A stretch of DNA of 64,000 nt. Origin: Prevotella sp. (lineage in GTDB: Bacteria; Bacteroidota; Bacteroidia; Bacteroidales; Bacteroidaceae). Each line of letters starts with the position of its first letter. Within the stretch, counting starts at the first letter, position 1. Shown here piece by piece: positions 56,191-64,000 of the stretch. The notes under the pieces are model-generated. The model had not been told where the DNA came from and made no database searches. It saw only the letters and a list, made by a program, of their open reading frames with translations. The translations under genes and the position numbers were made by a program. The DNA lies in contig JAEEWT010000015.1 in NCBI GenBank assembly GCA_016287755.1, forward strand, positions 1-64,000, in the 5' to 3' direction.

Positions 56191-56658
56191 TTAACCTACT
56201 GTAATTTTATCAATACGCAACTTAATGGTGCCGCGGGGGATCTTGATTTCCACCTCGTCGCCCACCTTGTGATTGAGCAGACCTTGAGCAATGGGGGTGG
56301 TAATGGAAATCTTTCCTTCGCGCAGGTTTGCCTCGCTCTCGCTTACGATGGTATAGACCATCTTCGCCTTGTTGGCCAGATTGGTCATCTCCACCTTTGA
56401 AAGAATCTGAACAGCATCGGTACTCAAGCGCGACACATCCACCACCTTTGCCTCGGAGATCTGCACCTTCAGACGGTTGATCTTATCCTCGAGGTTTGCC
56501 TGTGCCTCCTTGGCAGCATCATACTCGCTATTCTCGCTCAAGTCGCCCTTGTCGCGGGCCTCGGCAATGGCTGCAGAAGCCTTCGGGCGCTCGATGCTCT
56601 CCAATCGTTTCAGTTCGGCTACCAGTTTGTCGTAGCCTTCTTGTGACATATAAGCCAT
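56191..56658 (-). CDS. greA: Transcription elongation factor GreA
   Basis: GreA stimulates RNA cleavage by backtracked RNA polymerase. The 155-aa protein has the N-terminal coiled coil with the acidic tip (ARDKGDLSENSEYDAAKE) and the FKBP-like C-terminal domain (SITTPIAQGLLNHKVGDEVEI). Length and order are standard. Its own promoter is shared in a divergent arrangement with the HAD-GtrA operon. Confidence 0.97.
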   Translation of the reverse strand: MAYMSQEGYDKLVAELKRLESIERPKASAAIAEARDKGDLSENSEYDAAKEAQANLEDKINRLKVQISEAKVVDVSRLSTDAVQILSKVEMTNLANKAKMVYTIVSESEANLREGKISITTPIAQGLLNHKVGDEVEIKIPRGTIKLRIDKITVG

Positions 56659-56768
56659 AATCTATTTATTTTTAGTTGTTTTCAAAAAGTAAGCAAAATA
56701 GAAAGAATTCCGACTTCCTTTGCCAGAGTCGGAATCCCTTACCTTGTCTAATCTTTAATTATCCGTGG

Positions 56769-56800
56769 CAAAGTTAGGGATTATTTTCGACACCAACAAA
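56769..56800 (-). promoter_or_regulatory. Bacteroidetes promoter of greA
   Basis: Minus-strand TTTG (56800-56797) and TAACTTTG (56776-56769), 20-nt spacer. Confidence 0.75.
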
Positions 56801-56814
56801 TATTTTGGAGATAA

Positions 56815-56846
56815 TTTGCTTTTGTTCCCGCTTATTTGTACCTTTG
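56815..56846 (+). promoter_or_regulatory. Promoter of the HAD-GtrA-DUF6080 operon
   Basis: TTTG (56815-56818) and TACCTTTG (56839-56846), 20-nt spacer with CCGCTTATTTG, a looser form of the recurrent module. The HAD gene ATG follows seven bases later, so the leader is very short. Confidence 0.75.
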
Positions 56847-56852
56847 TCCCCA

Positions 56853-57446
56853 ATGAAAGTGTATGCATTTGATTTCGACGGTACGCTGACACGGCGCGAC
56901 TCTTTCGTGGAGTTCATCCGTTTCGTCAAGGGCGATAAGGAATTCCTGAAGTGCTTCCTACGCTATTCGCTCCAGCTGGTGGCGATGAAGTTGGGACTGT
57001 ATCCTAACTGGAAGGTGAAACGACAGGTGTTCAGCTATTGCTTCGCCGGAATGACCGAGGCGGTGTTTGAAGCCTACTGCACACAGTTTGCGCAGTCGAA
57101 GGCCACCATCATGCGTGCTGCAGGACTGGAGAAGATACGCACCTTACTGAATGAGGCCGACACGGAGGTGGTGGTGGTGAGCGCCAGCGTAGAGGACTGG
57201 GTGCGCCCGTTCTTTGGTGAGCTGGCTTCGTCGATGAAGTTCCTCTGCACCAAAGTGGAGGTGAAGGAGGGTAGGTTGACAGGACGGTTCCTTACCAAGA
57301 ACTGCTTCGGGAAGCAGAAGGTGGTACGACTGCAGGAACTGTATCCTGATCGTAAGGAGATGGTGCTCACGGCCTATGGTGACAGTAGGGGTGACAAAGA
57401 GATGCTGGACTATGCAAATGAAGGGTATTATAAACCGTTTAGATAA
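56853..57446 (+). CDS. HAD-IB family phosphatase
   Basis: A 197-aa HAD phosphatase of the SerB-like IB subclass. Motif I is DFDGTLTRRD (nucleophile Asp and acid Asp at the N-terminus), motif II VVVSASVEDW, motif III Lys in the CFGKQKV region and motif IV AYGDSRGDKEML. Its 3' end overlaps the GtrA gene, so it probably removes a phosphate from a lipid- or sugar-linked intermediate in the same pathway. Substrate unknown. The track ORF starts in the promoter; ATG 56853 gives MKVYAFDFDG. Confidence 0.88.
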   Translation: MKVYAFDFDGTLTRRDSFVEFIRFVKGDKEFLKCFLRYSLQLVAMKLGLYPNWKVKRQVFSYCFAGMTEAVFEAYCTQFAQSKATIMRAAGLEKIRTLLNEADTEVVVVSASVEDWVRPFFGELASSMKFLCTKVEVKEGRLTGRFLTKNCFGKQKVVRLQELYPDRKEMVLTAYGDSRGDKEMLDYANEGYYKPFR

Positions 57447-57807
57447 GGACCGACTGGGTGAGATCGTCCGATTCGGCGTGGTAGGCGTGCTTGCCACGTT
57501 CATCCAGTATGCTGTCTATTGGGTGCTCATCCATTGGCTGAATCCCAGTGTGGCAATGACCATAGGTTATCTGGTCAGCTTCGTGTTCAACTTCATTGCC
57601 TCTACCCATTACACCTTCCGCGTGAAGGCCAATGTGCGCCGCGGGGCAGGCTTCGCCTTGTCGCATGTGGTGAACTGGTTACTGCAGATGATACTGCTGA
57701 ACTTCTTCCTCTGGTTGGGCGTGAGTAAGCCTTGGGCTCCCATCCCGATGTTCTGTATCTGCGTGCCCGTGAATTTCCTGTTGGTTAGATTCTTTTTGAA
57801 ACGATGA
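57418..57807 (+). CDS. GtrA-like membrane protein
   Basis: A 129-aa protein with four hydrophobic helices. EIVRFGVVGVLATFIQYAVY, the SFVFNFIASTHYTF loop and FLLVRFFLKR are characteristic of the GtrA family, proposed to flip or position polyprenyl-linked sugars for envelope glycosylation. It overlaps the HAD gene at its start (ATG 57418; 57412 is an alternative) and shares ATGA with the next gene, so all are coupled. Confidence 0.9.
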   Translation: MKGIINRLDKDRLGEIVRFGVVGVLATFIQYAVYWVLIHWLNPSVAMTIGYLVSFVFNFIASTHYTFRVKANVRRGAGFALSHVVNWLLQMILLNFFLWLGVSKPWAPIPMFCICVPVNFLLVRFFLKR

Positions 57808-59219
57808 GAGAGATATTGCGCATGTTCAAGATCCGTCGTGAGGAACGGTGGCTGGCACTGGCGGTGGTGCTGGTGTTTGCCCTGCTGAACGCGCTGACCA
57901 TCTATAAGTATGGCGACCTGTTTATGCGTCCTGCTGATGACTACTGGAAACTGTTCATCGGGAGGTTCCGTGTGTCGGGCTATGATCCCATCACCTATTA
58001 CGTGCTGTCTGATTGGGAGACACGCTATAACGTGTATCGCCATCCGCTGCTCGCCTTCTTCATGTACCTGCCATATCTGCTGAACCAGGGGGTGATGGCG
58101 CTGACGGGACTGAACGGGGTGCAAGTGATGACAGCCCTGATCCTGGTAGCGGCCTCCTTGTATTCGTTCCTGTTCCTGTATCGCATCTTCCGTGAAATCG
58201 TAGGCTTGAGCAAGACAGACGCTCTTCTTCTCTCTACATTGTATTTCTCGTTTGCCTATATCATGGTGGCCACGATGGTGCCTGATCATTTCATCCTTTC
58301 GATGATGATGCTCCTGCTGACTCTTCTTCTGGCAGGAAGGCAGTTGAAGGAGGGTCGACAGATGAAGCGTTCACAAACCATCTGGCTCTTCATCTTCACC
58401 GCAGGTATCTCGCTGAACAACGGTATCAAGGTGTTCCTGGCGAACCTGTTTGTGAACGGGAAGCGTTTCTTCCGTCCGCAGAACCTTATCCTGACCGTGG
58501 CAGTGCCTGCCCTTCTGATGTGGCTGTTCTGTCGGTGGGAGTACAAGACCTTCGTAGTGGAGAAGGAAAAGGCACGCCATGCGCAGAAGAAACAGGAGCG
58601 GGAAGAGAAGAGGGAAAAGGAGAGGGTGCTTCGGTTGGAGACTGCCCGAAAGGATTCCATCCGCAAGGCTCAAGGGGATACCATGGCGGCGGCAGCTCCT
58701 GTGAAACCGACTGTGAAGAAACGCGTTTATACCGGTAAGCCCATCGGCAAGGGGGAGTTTATGCGGTGGACGGATATTACCACCTCGCGTTGGGAGACTA
58801 CGGTGGAGAACCTCTTCGGGGAGTCGTTGCAGTTACACGAGCAGCATCTCTTGGGGGATGTGTTCCGCCGAAGACCTATCATCGTGAGGTATGACCACTG
58901 GTGGAACTATGGGGTTGAGGCTGTTGCCGTACTGCTGTTCCTGGTGGGTATCTTGTGTGGAAGGCGTTCACGGTTCCTCTGGCTCACCCTTTCGTTCATG
59001 GCTGTTGATATGGCCTTGCACATGGGATTGGGCTTCGGCATCAACGAGATATATATCATGTCGCCGCATTACCTGTATGCTATTCCCATTGCCATGGCTT
59101 ATCTGCTGAAAGCGAAGACGAAGGTGATGAGGTTGTCAGTGCGCACGCTTGTACTGCTGCTGGCGGTGTATCTGTGGATTCATAACGGCTACTTGCTGAC
59201 TCAATATATGCTGACATGA
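57804..59219 (+). CDS. DUF6080 membrane protein, copy 1 with charged insert
   Basis: A 471-aa polytopic protein with about ten helices, resembling a glycosyltransferase-C-like or DUF6080 membrane protein. Shared landmarks with the next gene are SGYDPITYYVLSDW, RHPLLAFFMYLPYLLN, FGESLQLHEQHLLGDV and GFGINEIYIM. Between about residues 255 and 315 it carries a Lys/Arg/Glu-rich insert (KARHAQKKQEREEKREKERV) that the paralogue lacks. Possibly transfers or modifies a lipid-linked sugar supplied via GtrA; function unproven. Confidence 0.75.
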   Translation: MREILRMFKIRREERWLALAVVLVFALLNALTIYKYGDLFMRPADDYWKLFIGRFRVSGYDPITYYVLSDWETRYNVYRHPLLAFFMYLPYLLNQGVMALTGLNGVQVMTALILVAASLYSFLFLYRIFREIVGLSKTDALLLSTLYFSFAYIMVATMVPDHFILSMMMLLLTLLLAGRQLKEGRQMKRSQTIWLFIFTAGISLNNGIKVFLANLFVNGKRFFRPQNLILTVAVPALLMWLFCRWEYKTFVVEKEKARHAQKKQEREEKREKERVLRLETARKDSIRKAQGDTMAAAAPVKPTVKKRVYTGKPIGKGEFMRWTDITTSRWETTVENLFGESLQLHEQHLLGDVFRRRPIIVRYDHWWNYGVEAVAVLLFLVGILCGRRSRFLWLTLSFMAVDMALHMGLGFGINEIYIMSPHYLYAIPIAMAYLLKAKTKVMRLSVRTLVLLLAVYLWIHNGYLLTQYMLT

Positions 59220-60472
59220 TGAAGGACTTGTGTGTTTCCAAGGAAGAGCGGTGGCCGGCGGTGTATGCGCTGGTGTTCATCCTGTCGTTTCAGTATCTGA
59301 TGATCAAGAAGTTCTTTGGTTTGTTTGCCGACTACAGTGAACAAAGCTGGAACACGTTCATGAGAAACTACCACATGTCGGGCTTCGATCCCATCAGCTA
59401 TGCGGTGCTGTCGGAATGGCATCAGGGATATGATGTGGTGAGACACCCGTTGCTGGCCTTTCTGATGTATCCTTTCTCCTTATTGAACGGACTCCTGGAA
59501 CAGCTCACCACCGTGAACTGTGCACAGTTGGTGATGGGTGCCTTATTAGTGTTTTGCGCCTTTTATACCTTTCTGTTCATGCACAGGATCCTGCGTGAGG
59601 TAGTGGGGGTTGACCGTCTTGCCGCTTTCCTCCTTACCGCTTTCTTCTTCAGTTGCGCGTATATCTGGTTGACGGTTCTGGTGGCCGACCATTTCTGTCT
59701 GTCGTTATTCCTTATTATATATATACTGTACCGGTCGGGGGTGAAACTACGGAAAGGGGAATATTTCAGTATCTGGGAGACCATCTGTTCGTTTGTGGTG
59801 GTGGCAGGTGTGACACTCAGCAATGGAGCCATTGTTTTCCTTTGTGTACTATTTGTCAACGGCCGTGGCTTCTTCCAGAAAGCGTTTTTTCTGAAGGCAG
59901 TAGTGATACCTTCTATTTGTATGCTGACCTTTGCCTTCCTACTGAACCTCACCACCGACAAGGTGCCGTCGGAGAAAGAAAACCCCATCGGGGAACAGAT
60001 GGAATGGGTGGGTACGGATGTGTCGCGCCTGGATATCCTAGTGGAGAATGTGTTCGGTGAGTCTATTCAGCTGCACCGTGAGCATCTGTTAGGAGATATC
60101 TTGATGAAACGTCCTGTTATTGTTCGTTATACATGGCCTGTTCAGTATGTCGTGGAGGCCGTCATCCTCCTCCTGTTCCTGTTGGGGGGTTGGTGGGGAC
60201 GTAAAGAACGGTTCCTGTGGCTGCTGATGAGTGTGCTGGCTTTCAACCTCGTACTGCATGTGCTTCTTGGCTTTGCCATTAACGAGGTGTATATCATGGC
60301 TGCCCATTGGCTCTTTGTGGTACCGCTTACCATAGCGTGGCTGTTGAAAGAGAATCATCGGTGGGTGCAGCTGGTTGTCCTGATACTGATAGCTGCCATT
60401 ACAGTCTATTTACTGCTCTATCATGGCTATTGGCTCCATCGTTATCTGACATGGCCTATTCTTGCCAAATAA
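59216..60472 (+). CDS. DUF6080 membrane protein, copy 2
   Basis: The 418-aa paralogue of the preceding gene, overlapping it by ATGA. The same motifs appear in order (SGFDPISYAVLSEW, RHPLLAFLMYPFSLLN, FGESIQLHREHLLGDI, GFAINEVYIM), and the shorter central loop lacks the charged insert. About ten transmembrane helices. It ends one base from the convergent glycosyltransferase stop. Confidence 0.75.
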   Translation: MMKDLCVSKEERWPAVYALVFILSFQYLMIKKFFGLFADYSEQSWNTFMRNYHMSGFDPISYAVLSEWHQGYDVVRHPLLAFLMYPFSLLNGLLEQLTTVNCAQLVMGALLVFCAFYTFLFMHRILREVVGVDRLAAFLLTAFFFSCAYIWLTVLVADHFCLSLFLIIYILYRSGVKLRKGEYFSIWETICSFVVVAGVTLSNGAIVFLCVLFVNGRGFFQKAFFLKAVVIPSICMLTFAFLLNLTTDKVPSEKENPIGEQMEWVGTDVSRLDILVENVFGESIQLHREHLLGDILMKRPVIVRYTWPVQYVVEAVILLLFLLGGWWGRKERFLWLLMSVLAFNLVLHVLLGFAINEVYIMAAHWLFVVPLTIAWLLKENHRWVQLVVLILIAAITVYLLLYHGYWLHRYLTWPILAK

Positions 60473-61492
60473 TCAGAAATGTTTTTTCTTCTTTGTCCAT
60501 TTACGGAAACGGTTGCTGATGGCCTGTCCGATTTGCTTGAAGTTACCATGACGGAGGTTCAGCCATAGCTCCTCAAGGGAACGGCTAGTCTTCAACCAGG
60601 GATGTCCCCAGGCATTGATGCGGTAGAGACGGTCCTTGTAGCTGGTATCTTCGATGACGTATTGAGGATGACGGAGGGGGAACTGGAGCTCATGGCGTTT
60701 CATGGTGAAGATACGGCGGAAAGCCCGAGGGGTGGTGTAGATGCTTCCCGTGAAATGGGTGCTGTCGGAGGTCAGTCCTCTGTTGTTGATCAGGTTACGG
60801 GTAGGCATGATGGCCATTGCATTGTTCAGGATCATGCTCGACCAGAAGATGCTCTCGTAGAATTCCTTCCCTGCGGCACGGTGGTCATAACACATCTTGA
60901 TGAACTCGTTCCTGTATTTACGCGCATGAACCACACCACGAAGACGTTGCATGGCATAATCGTCGTCGAGGAACGAATACTTTCCGTCCCATTGGTCGAT
61001 TACTCGTCGCCACGAAGCCCATCCCCAGATGCTGCATGTCTGCGTGAAGAAATAGTCGTAAGGGGTGTCTGGGGTTACCTCATCGATGTTGAACCCCGAG
61101 ATCATCCAGATGCGCTCATCATCTTCATAGCGGTCGAGCAGCTCCTTACAGAAAGGGAAGAACGACTGTGACGGCACATCGTCATCTTCCAGAACGATGC
61201 ATTTGTCAACAACAGAGAAAGCCCATTTCTGCGACAGGTATTCCGAGGGGTCGCAACCATAGTTGCGCTCCTGATACTTGCGGTGCACCTCACACTCCCA
61301 GTCGATGTCCTCCACCACCTTCCGACAAGCTTCAATACCAGTCATGTCACGCTCTCCCCGCGGACCATCTTGATAGAGGAACAGCTGGGAGGGCCGCGCC
61401 TTTCTTACTTCATCGAACACTTCTTTGAGGTGGTCGGGACGGTTAAAGAACAGGATCAATACGGCTACATCGATGTTAGCAGGGTGTTTCAT
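60473..61492 (-). CDS. Family 2-type glycosyltransferase
   Basis: A 339-aa cytosolic GT-A-fold transferase: VAVLILFFNRPDHLKEVFDE at the N-terminus, the metal-binding VLEDDDVPSQSF (DxD-type) near residue 98 and WGWASWRRV, a motif of the HlpA-like Bacteroidetes GT2 group. The long track ORF begins inside the flippase gene in another frame; ATG 61492 overlaps the flippase stop by four bases. It probably adds a sugar to a surface glycan precursor, acceptor unknown. Confidence 0.87.
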   Translation of the reverse strand: MKHPANIDVAVLILFFNRPDHLKEVFDEVRKARPSQLFLYQDGPRGERDMTGIEACRKVVEDIDWECEVHRKYQERNYGCDPSEYLSQKWAFSVVDKCIVLEDDDVPSQSFFPFCKELLDRYEDDERIWMISGFNIDEVTPDTPYDYFFTQTCSIWGWASWRRVIDQWDGKYSFLDDDYAMQRLRGVVHARKYRNEFIKMCYDHRAAGKEFYESIFWSSMILNNAMAIMPTRNLINNRGLTSDSTHFTGSIYTTPRAFRRIFTMKRHELQFPLRHPQYVIEDTSYKDRLYRINAWGHPWLKTSRSLEELWLNLRHGNFKQIGQAISNRFRKWTKKKKHF

Positions 61493-62949
61493 GGTGCTTG
61501 TTTTTTGGTTTTCGACAGGATGAACTGCATACAGTCTTTCAGGATCTGGGCTCCGGCAATCCGCATGACGAGGTAGTAGATGATGACAGCCAGGATAACC
61601 CTGACAATCAGCAGGAGGACGAGGTTCTGTATTCCGCGGGTGATGAAGGCGGTTAACAGCATGGTTCCCAAGGCGCATAGGGCAAAGGGAGCAATATCTT
61701 TGAGTAAGGAGAGCAGACGGTAGCCGGTGAGCTGTTGTACGAAGTGATGCCATACAAACAGCCAGCAGGAATTCAGGATGACGTATCCGATGACCATGGT
61801 GCGCACCCCATAGGGATAGAGCACGAGCATGAGGATGAGCTGACAGATTCCTAAAGCCAGGGTGTTCCACATATAGGTGTCTGACTTCCCCTTACTGATA
61901 ATCATATTATATAATAAGGTGTTAATGGGCATGAAGGCACCGGCAATGCAAAGCAGCTGCAGGTAGGAGGCGCTGGTGCTCCATTTCTCGCCTATGGCAG
62001 TGATGATGAACTCATGCGACACCATGCCAAAGCCGAACAGCAGGGGGAAGGAGAGGAAGGCGGTGAAGCGGATGAGTTTGCGCATAGCCCTGAGTTGCCG
62101 TTCTCCATCGCTCTTCAAATCAACGAATACCGGTTGGGCCACTGTCTGCACCATACCCTGCAAGAGGTTGAAGCACTTGTAGTCCCATTGGTAAGCCTGG
62201 TTGTAGTTTCCTGCATCTTTGGGCTTAAAGAACCGTCCGAGCAGGATGTTGAGAATTTGGTTGTTCACCTGTGTGAAGATGGCCGAGAACATGATCTTAC
62301 AGCTGAAGGGGAACATACGCTTGATGGGCTCCGGATCAAAGTGCCATCTCGGTCGCCAGTCGGAATAATGCCAGTACATCAGGGTGATTACCAGTACATA
62401 AACGATGCTCTGTGTGGCCAACGACCAATAGGAGAAGCCTTTCCATGCCATCACAGCACCGATGATGTTCGAAATGATGATGGCGACCATACCGCTCTTT
62501 GCCTGCTGCTTGGTGCGAAGGTTCTTGTAGAGGTAGGCCGACTGCGCCAATCCGAAGCTGGAGAACACGAAGCTCATGAAGACATAACGACAAAGAGGGG
62601 TGAGTGCGGGTTGGTGATAATAGCTGGCGATGAGCGGTGCACAGAAGAACAGGATGACATAGATGCAGAGGCTCACCGCGATATTGAACCAGAACACCGA
62701 GTTATAGTCATTGTCGGTAGGATGCTCCATGTTGGCTAAGGCGGTCTTGAAACCACTGCTCTGCAGCTCTACAGCAATGACGGTGAAGATGGTGATCATG
62801 GCCATCATACCGAAATCATCAGGCGACAGCAGTCGTCCGAGAATAATGCCGAACACCAGTCCGATGAGCTGTTGCACGCCATTGTTCATACCGCCCCAGA
62901 ACAGTCCTTTGGCAGTTTTCTCTTTCAGTGATTCAGTATCGTTAGTCAT
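61489..62949 (-). CDS. Lipopolysaccharide/oligosaccharide flippase (Wzx/MOP family)
   Basis: A 486-aa inner-membrane protein with twelve or more helices. The start, KTAKGLFWGGMNNGVQQLIG, and RLLSPDDFGMMAM are typical of the lipopolysaccharide biosynthesis/WzxC branch of MOP flippases. It would move undecaprenyl-linked glycan to the periplasmic face. It overlaps LicD upstream by eight bases and the glycosyltransferase downstream by four, forming one unit. Confidence 0.9.
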   Translation of the reverse strand: MTNDTESLKEKTAKGLFWGGMNNGVQQLIGLVFGIILGRLLSPDDFGMMAMITIFTVIAVELQSSGFKTALANMEHPTDNDYNSVFWFNIAVSLCIYVILFFCAPLIASYYHQPALTPLCRYVFMSFVFSSFGLAQSAYLYKNLRTKQQAKSGMVAIIISNIIGAVMAWKGFSYWSLATQSIVYVLVITLMYWHYSDWRPRWHFDPEPIKRMFPFSCKIMFSAIFTQVNNQILNILLGRFFKPKDAGNYNQAYQWDYKCFNLLQGMVQTVAQPVFVDLKSDGERQLRAMRKLIRFTAFLSFPLLFGFGMVSHEFIITAIGEKWSTSASYLQLLCIAGAFMPINTLLYNMIISKGKSDTYMWNTLALGICQLILMLVLYPYGVRTMVIGYVILNSCWLFVWHHFVQQLTGYRLLSLLKDIAPFALCALGTMLLTAFITRGIQNLVLLLIVRVILAVIIYYLVMRIAGAQILKDCMQFILSKTKKQAP

Positions 62950-63799
62950 AGATCTCTATATGATTGACATGCGGATGGATCGTATCAAGATCAGGCAACT
63001 GCGTGTAGTCACCATAGATGCAGCGCAGATGGTGATCATAATCATGTGGCACAGGGAACTGATACCCTTCAAACACATGCTCGGCCAGCGGGAAGATGTC
63101 TTCGGCAAAGCGCGGATTGTGGTAGGGAATGCCCATGCCGCTTGTGAGGAGGGTGGAGCCACCCTTAGCCCCTCCATAGGGAGGGGGACTTTGCGTCGAG
63201 GAATCATGCGAAGGAAGAAATCTGCGGAGGAAGGGGAAGACATAGCGGTTGTTGAAGTTGAAGATGCGTCTTACCCGCTTGATGGCCTTGGCATCATCCT
63301 TACTCTTTCGCCACACCTTATACATATGTCCTACAGAAAGCTCTGTGAACTTGTGCAGCCAGATGGGATGCTCTTCCATGGGGAAGATATCGATGTATAT
63401 ACCCTGCTCCTTCCACATCCGGTCGTAGTTGTTCCCCTCGTTCAGCAGCGAGCGACGGTCGCGCACCTTGGCATAGAAGAAGAAATAGTTCGGATCAGTC
63501 TCGTCCGTCTGCAGTGCAAGCCAGTCGGGCAATTCCTTAGTCAGCACCTCCAGTAACCGGAGGTAGTCGTTTCTCATCATCTCAATGTCGAGGTCATCAT
63601 CCCAGGGAATGAAGCCGTTATGACGTACAGCCCCAATCAGCGTACCGCTGCTGAGCCAGTAAGGTATCTGATGCTTTCGGCAGATCTTATCGATCACCAC
63701 CAGTATCTCCAGCATGCGAAGCTGGTGCTTCCGCAGCTGGGAGCCGTCGGGGTTGAAGCGTTGGCGCAGTGCCTGATGGTCAATCGTTGTTGTCTGCAT
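62942..63799 (-). CDS. LicD family phosphotransferase
   Basis: A 285-aa protein of the LicD group, which attaches phosphocholine or similar groups to surface glycans. Landmarks are IPYWLSSGTLIGAVRHNGFIPWDDDLDIEM (residues about 45-75, metal-binding DDD) and the terminal YDHHLRCIYGDYTQLP. Around residues 203-215 lies an in-frame stretch (TQSPPPYGGAKGG) encoded by a REP-like palindrome (63156-63190) that looks foreign to the family. Its start overlaps the opine-dehydrogenase-like gene. The transferred group is unknown. Confidence 0.87.
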   Translation of the reverse strand: MQTTTIDHQALRQRFNPDGSQLRKHQLRMLEILVVIDKICRKHQIPYWLSSGTLIGAVRHNGFIPWDDDLDIEMMRNDYLRLLEVLTKELPDWLALQTDETDPNYFFFYAKVRDRRSLLNEGNNYDRMWKEQGIYIDIFPMEEHPIWLHKFTELSVGHMYKVWRKSKDDAKAIKRVRRIFNFNNRYVFPFLRRFLPSHDSSTQSPPPYGGAKGGSTLLTSGMGIPYHNPRFAEDIFPLAEHVFEGYQFPVPHDYDHHLRCIYGDYTQLPDLDTIHPHVNHIEIYD

Positions 63800-64000
63800 A
63801 TCGTATCATTTGTTGTCCCCACCGTTGCACCTCGTCCATGGTAGGGGTGTTGACATTCTTTTCTTTAGCTAACTGCCGCAGGAGGTTAAGACCGTAGGGG
63901 AAATCCTCTGTGAAATACCTGCTGCGGAGGTCGGGCACGAAGCCCTCGGCAGTCTCCTTCATCGGCGACAGGATACCCTGGAACGCCTTGATCGACCGTA
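63780..64000 (-). CDS. Opine/octopine dehydrogenase-like protein, partial
   Basis: Only the C-terminal 73 or so residues are in the window; the frame stays open to base 64000. SIKAFQGILSPM and FVPDLRSRYFTEDFPYGL fit the C-terminal domain of NAD/NADP octopine/nopaline dehydrogenases. In Bacteroidetes such genes often lie in surface-glycan clusters with LicD. The stop overlaps the LicD start by 20 bases. Assignment rests on the tail alone. Confidence 0.65.
   Translation of the reverse strand, partial: RSIKAFQGILSPMKETAEGFVPDLRSRYFTEDFPYGLNLLRQLAKEKNVNTPTMDEVQRWGQQMIRYADNND

Noticed and set aside
61493-61870. N-terminal extension of the glycosyltransferase ORF
   Set aside because: It runs inside the flippase gene in another frame; the GT fold begins at ATG 61492.

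Overview
The window looks like a chromosomal segment from a Bacteroidales bacterium, most likely a gut or rumen member of the Prevotellaceae. The basis is gene content and promoter style, not 16S: a SusC/SusD polysaccharide-utilisation locus, a fused SecDF, DUF4271, DUF6080 and DUF2975 proteins, a CE6-CE1 esterase, and many Bacteroidetes-type promoters (TTTG at about -33, TAnnTTTG at about -7, 19-20 nt apart). No rRNA, CRISPR array, intact insertion sequence or prophage was seen. Two tRNAs are present (Gln-TTG and Leu-CAA).

Layout. 0.2-4.8 kb: a sugar-oxidation cluster (L-galactose/L-fucose dehydrogenase-like reductase, lactonase-like amidohydrolase, zinc alcohol dehydrogenase) followed by a Fur-family regulator and an MFS exporter. 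4.9-6.9 kb: ruvB, coaD, ybeY. 6.9-12.8 kb (minus): two tandem GNAT-like proteins, parE and an S41 protease. 12.8-13.4 kb: a repeat-dense non-coding block in front of xerD. 13.4-23.6 kb: xerD, a DUF2975/HTH pair, an M16 protease, then metK-DUF4271-hemD-rnpA-yidD-tyrS and tRNA-Gln. 23.7-32.8 kb: HU, rhomboid, EEP phosphatase, secDF, a membrane-anchored HTH regulator, a TonB-like protein, enolase. 33-36.3 kb: a two-domain Rid-fold protein and a CE6-CE1 esterase, expressed divergently.

36.3-49.8 kb is a complete fructan-utilisation locus: regulator, SusC, SusD, SusE-position DUF4960 lipoprotein, two GH32 fructan hydrolases, an MFS sugar permease and a PfkB fructokinase. The inferred flow is surface binding and cutting by the lipoproteins, TonB-dependent import, periplasmic trimming by the second GH32, inner-membrane uptake of fructose by the MFS protein and phosphorylation in the cytosol. 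The regulator is unusual: a periplasmic sugar-binding domain joined through one transmembrane helix directly to an AraC DNA-binding domain, without the histidine kinase and receiver usual for Bacteroides fructan sensors. A perfect 13-bp inverted repeat sits just upstream of the susC promoter and is a good candidate operator.

50-54.4 kb is accessory: a serpin lipoprotein, a structured intergenic region, a two-gene unit pairing a Cys-motif/carboxypeptidase-regulatory-like membrane protein with an overlapping PflA-like radical SAM enzyme, a DUF4377 lipoprotein and tRNA-Leu. 54.7-64 kb is envelope-polysaccharide related: mannose-1-phosphate guanylyltransferase, HIT, greA, a HAD-GtrA-DUF6080-DUF6080 operon, and on the minus strand an opine-dehydrogenase-like gene (cut by the window edge), LicD, a flippase and a glycosyltransferase.

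The strongest candidates for something undescribed are the kinase-less SBP-TM-AraC regulator with its operator, the Cys-motif/radical SAM pair, REP-like palindromes lying in frame inside two genes, and a promoter module whose spacer is conserved across unrelated genes. All functions are read from sequence motifs by eye; no database search was run.
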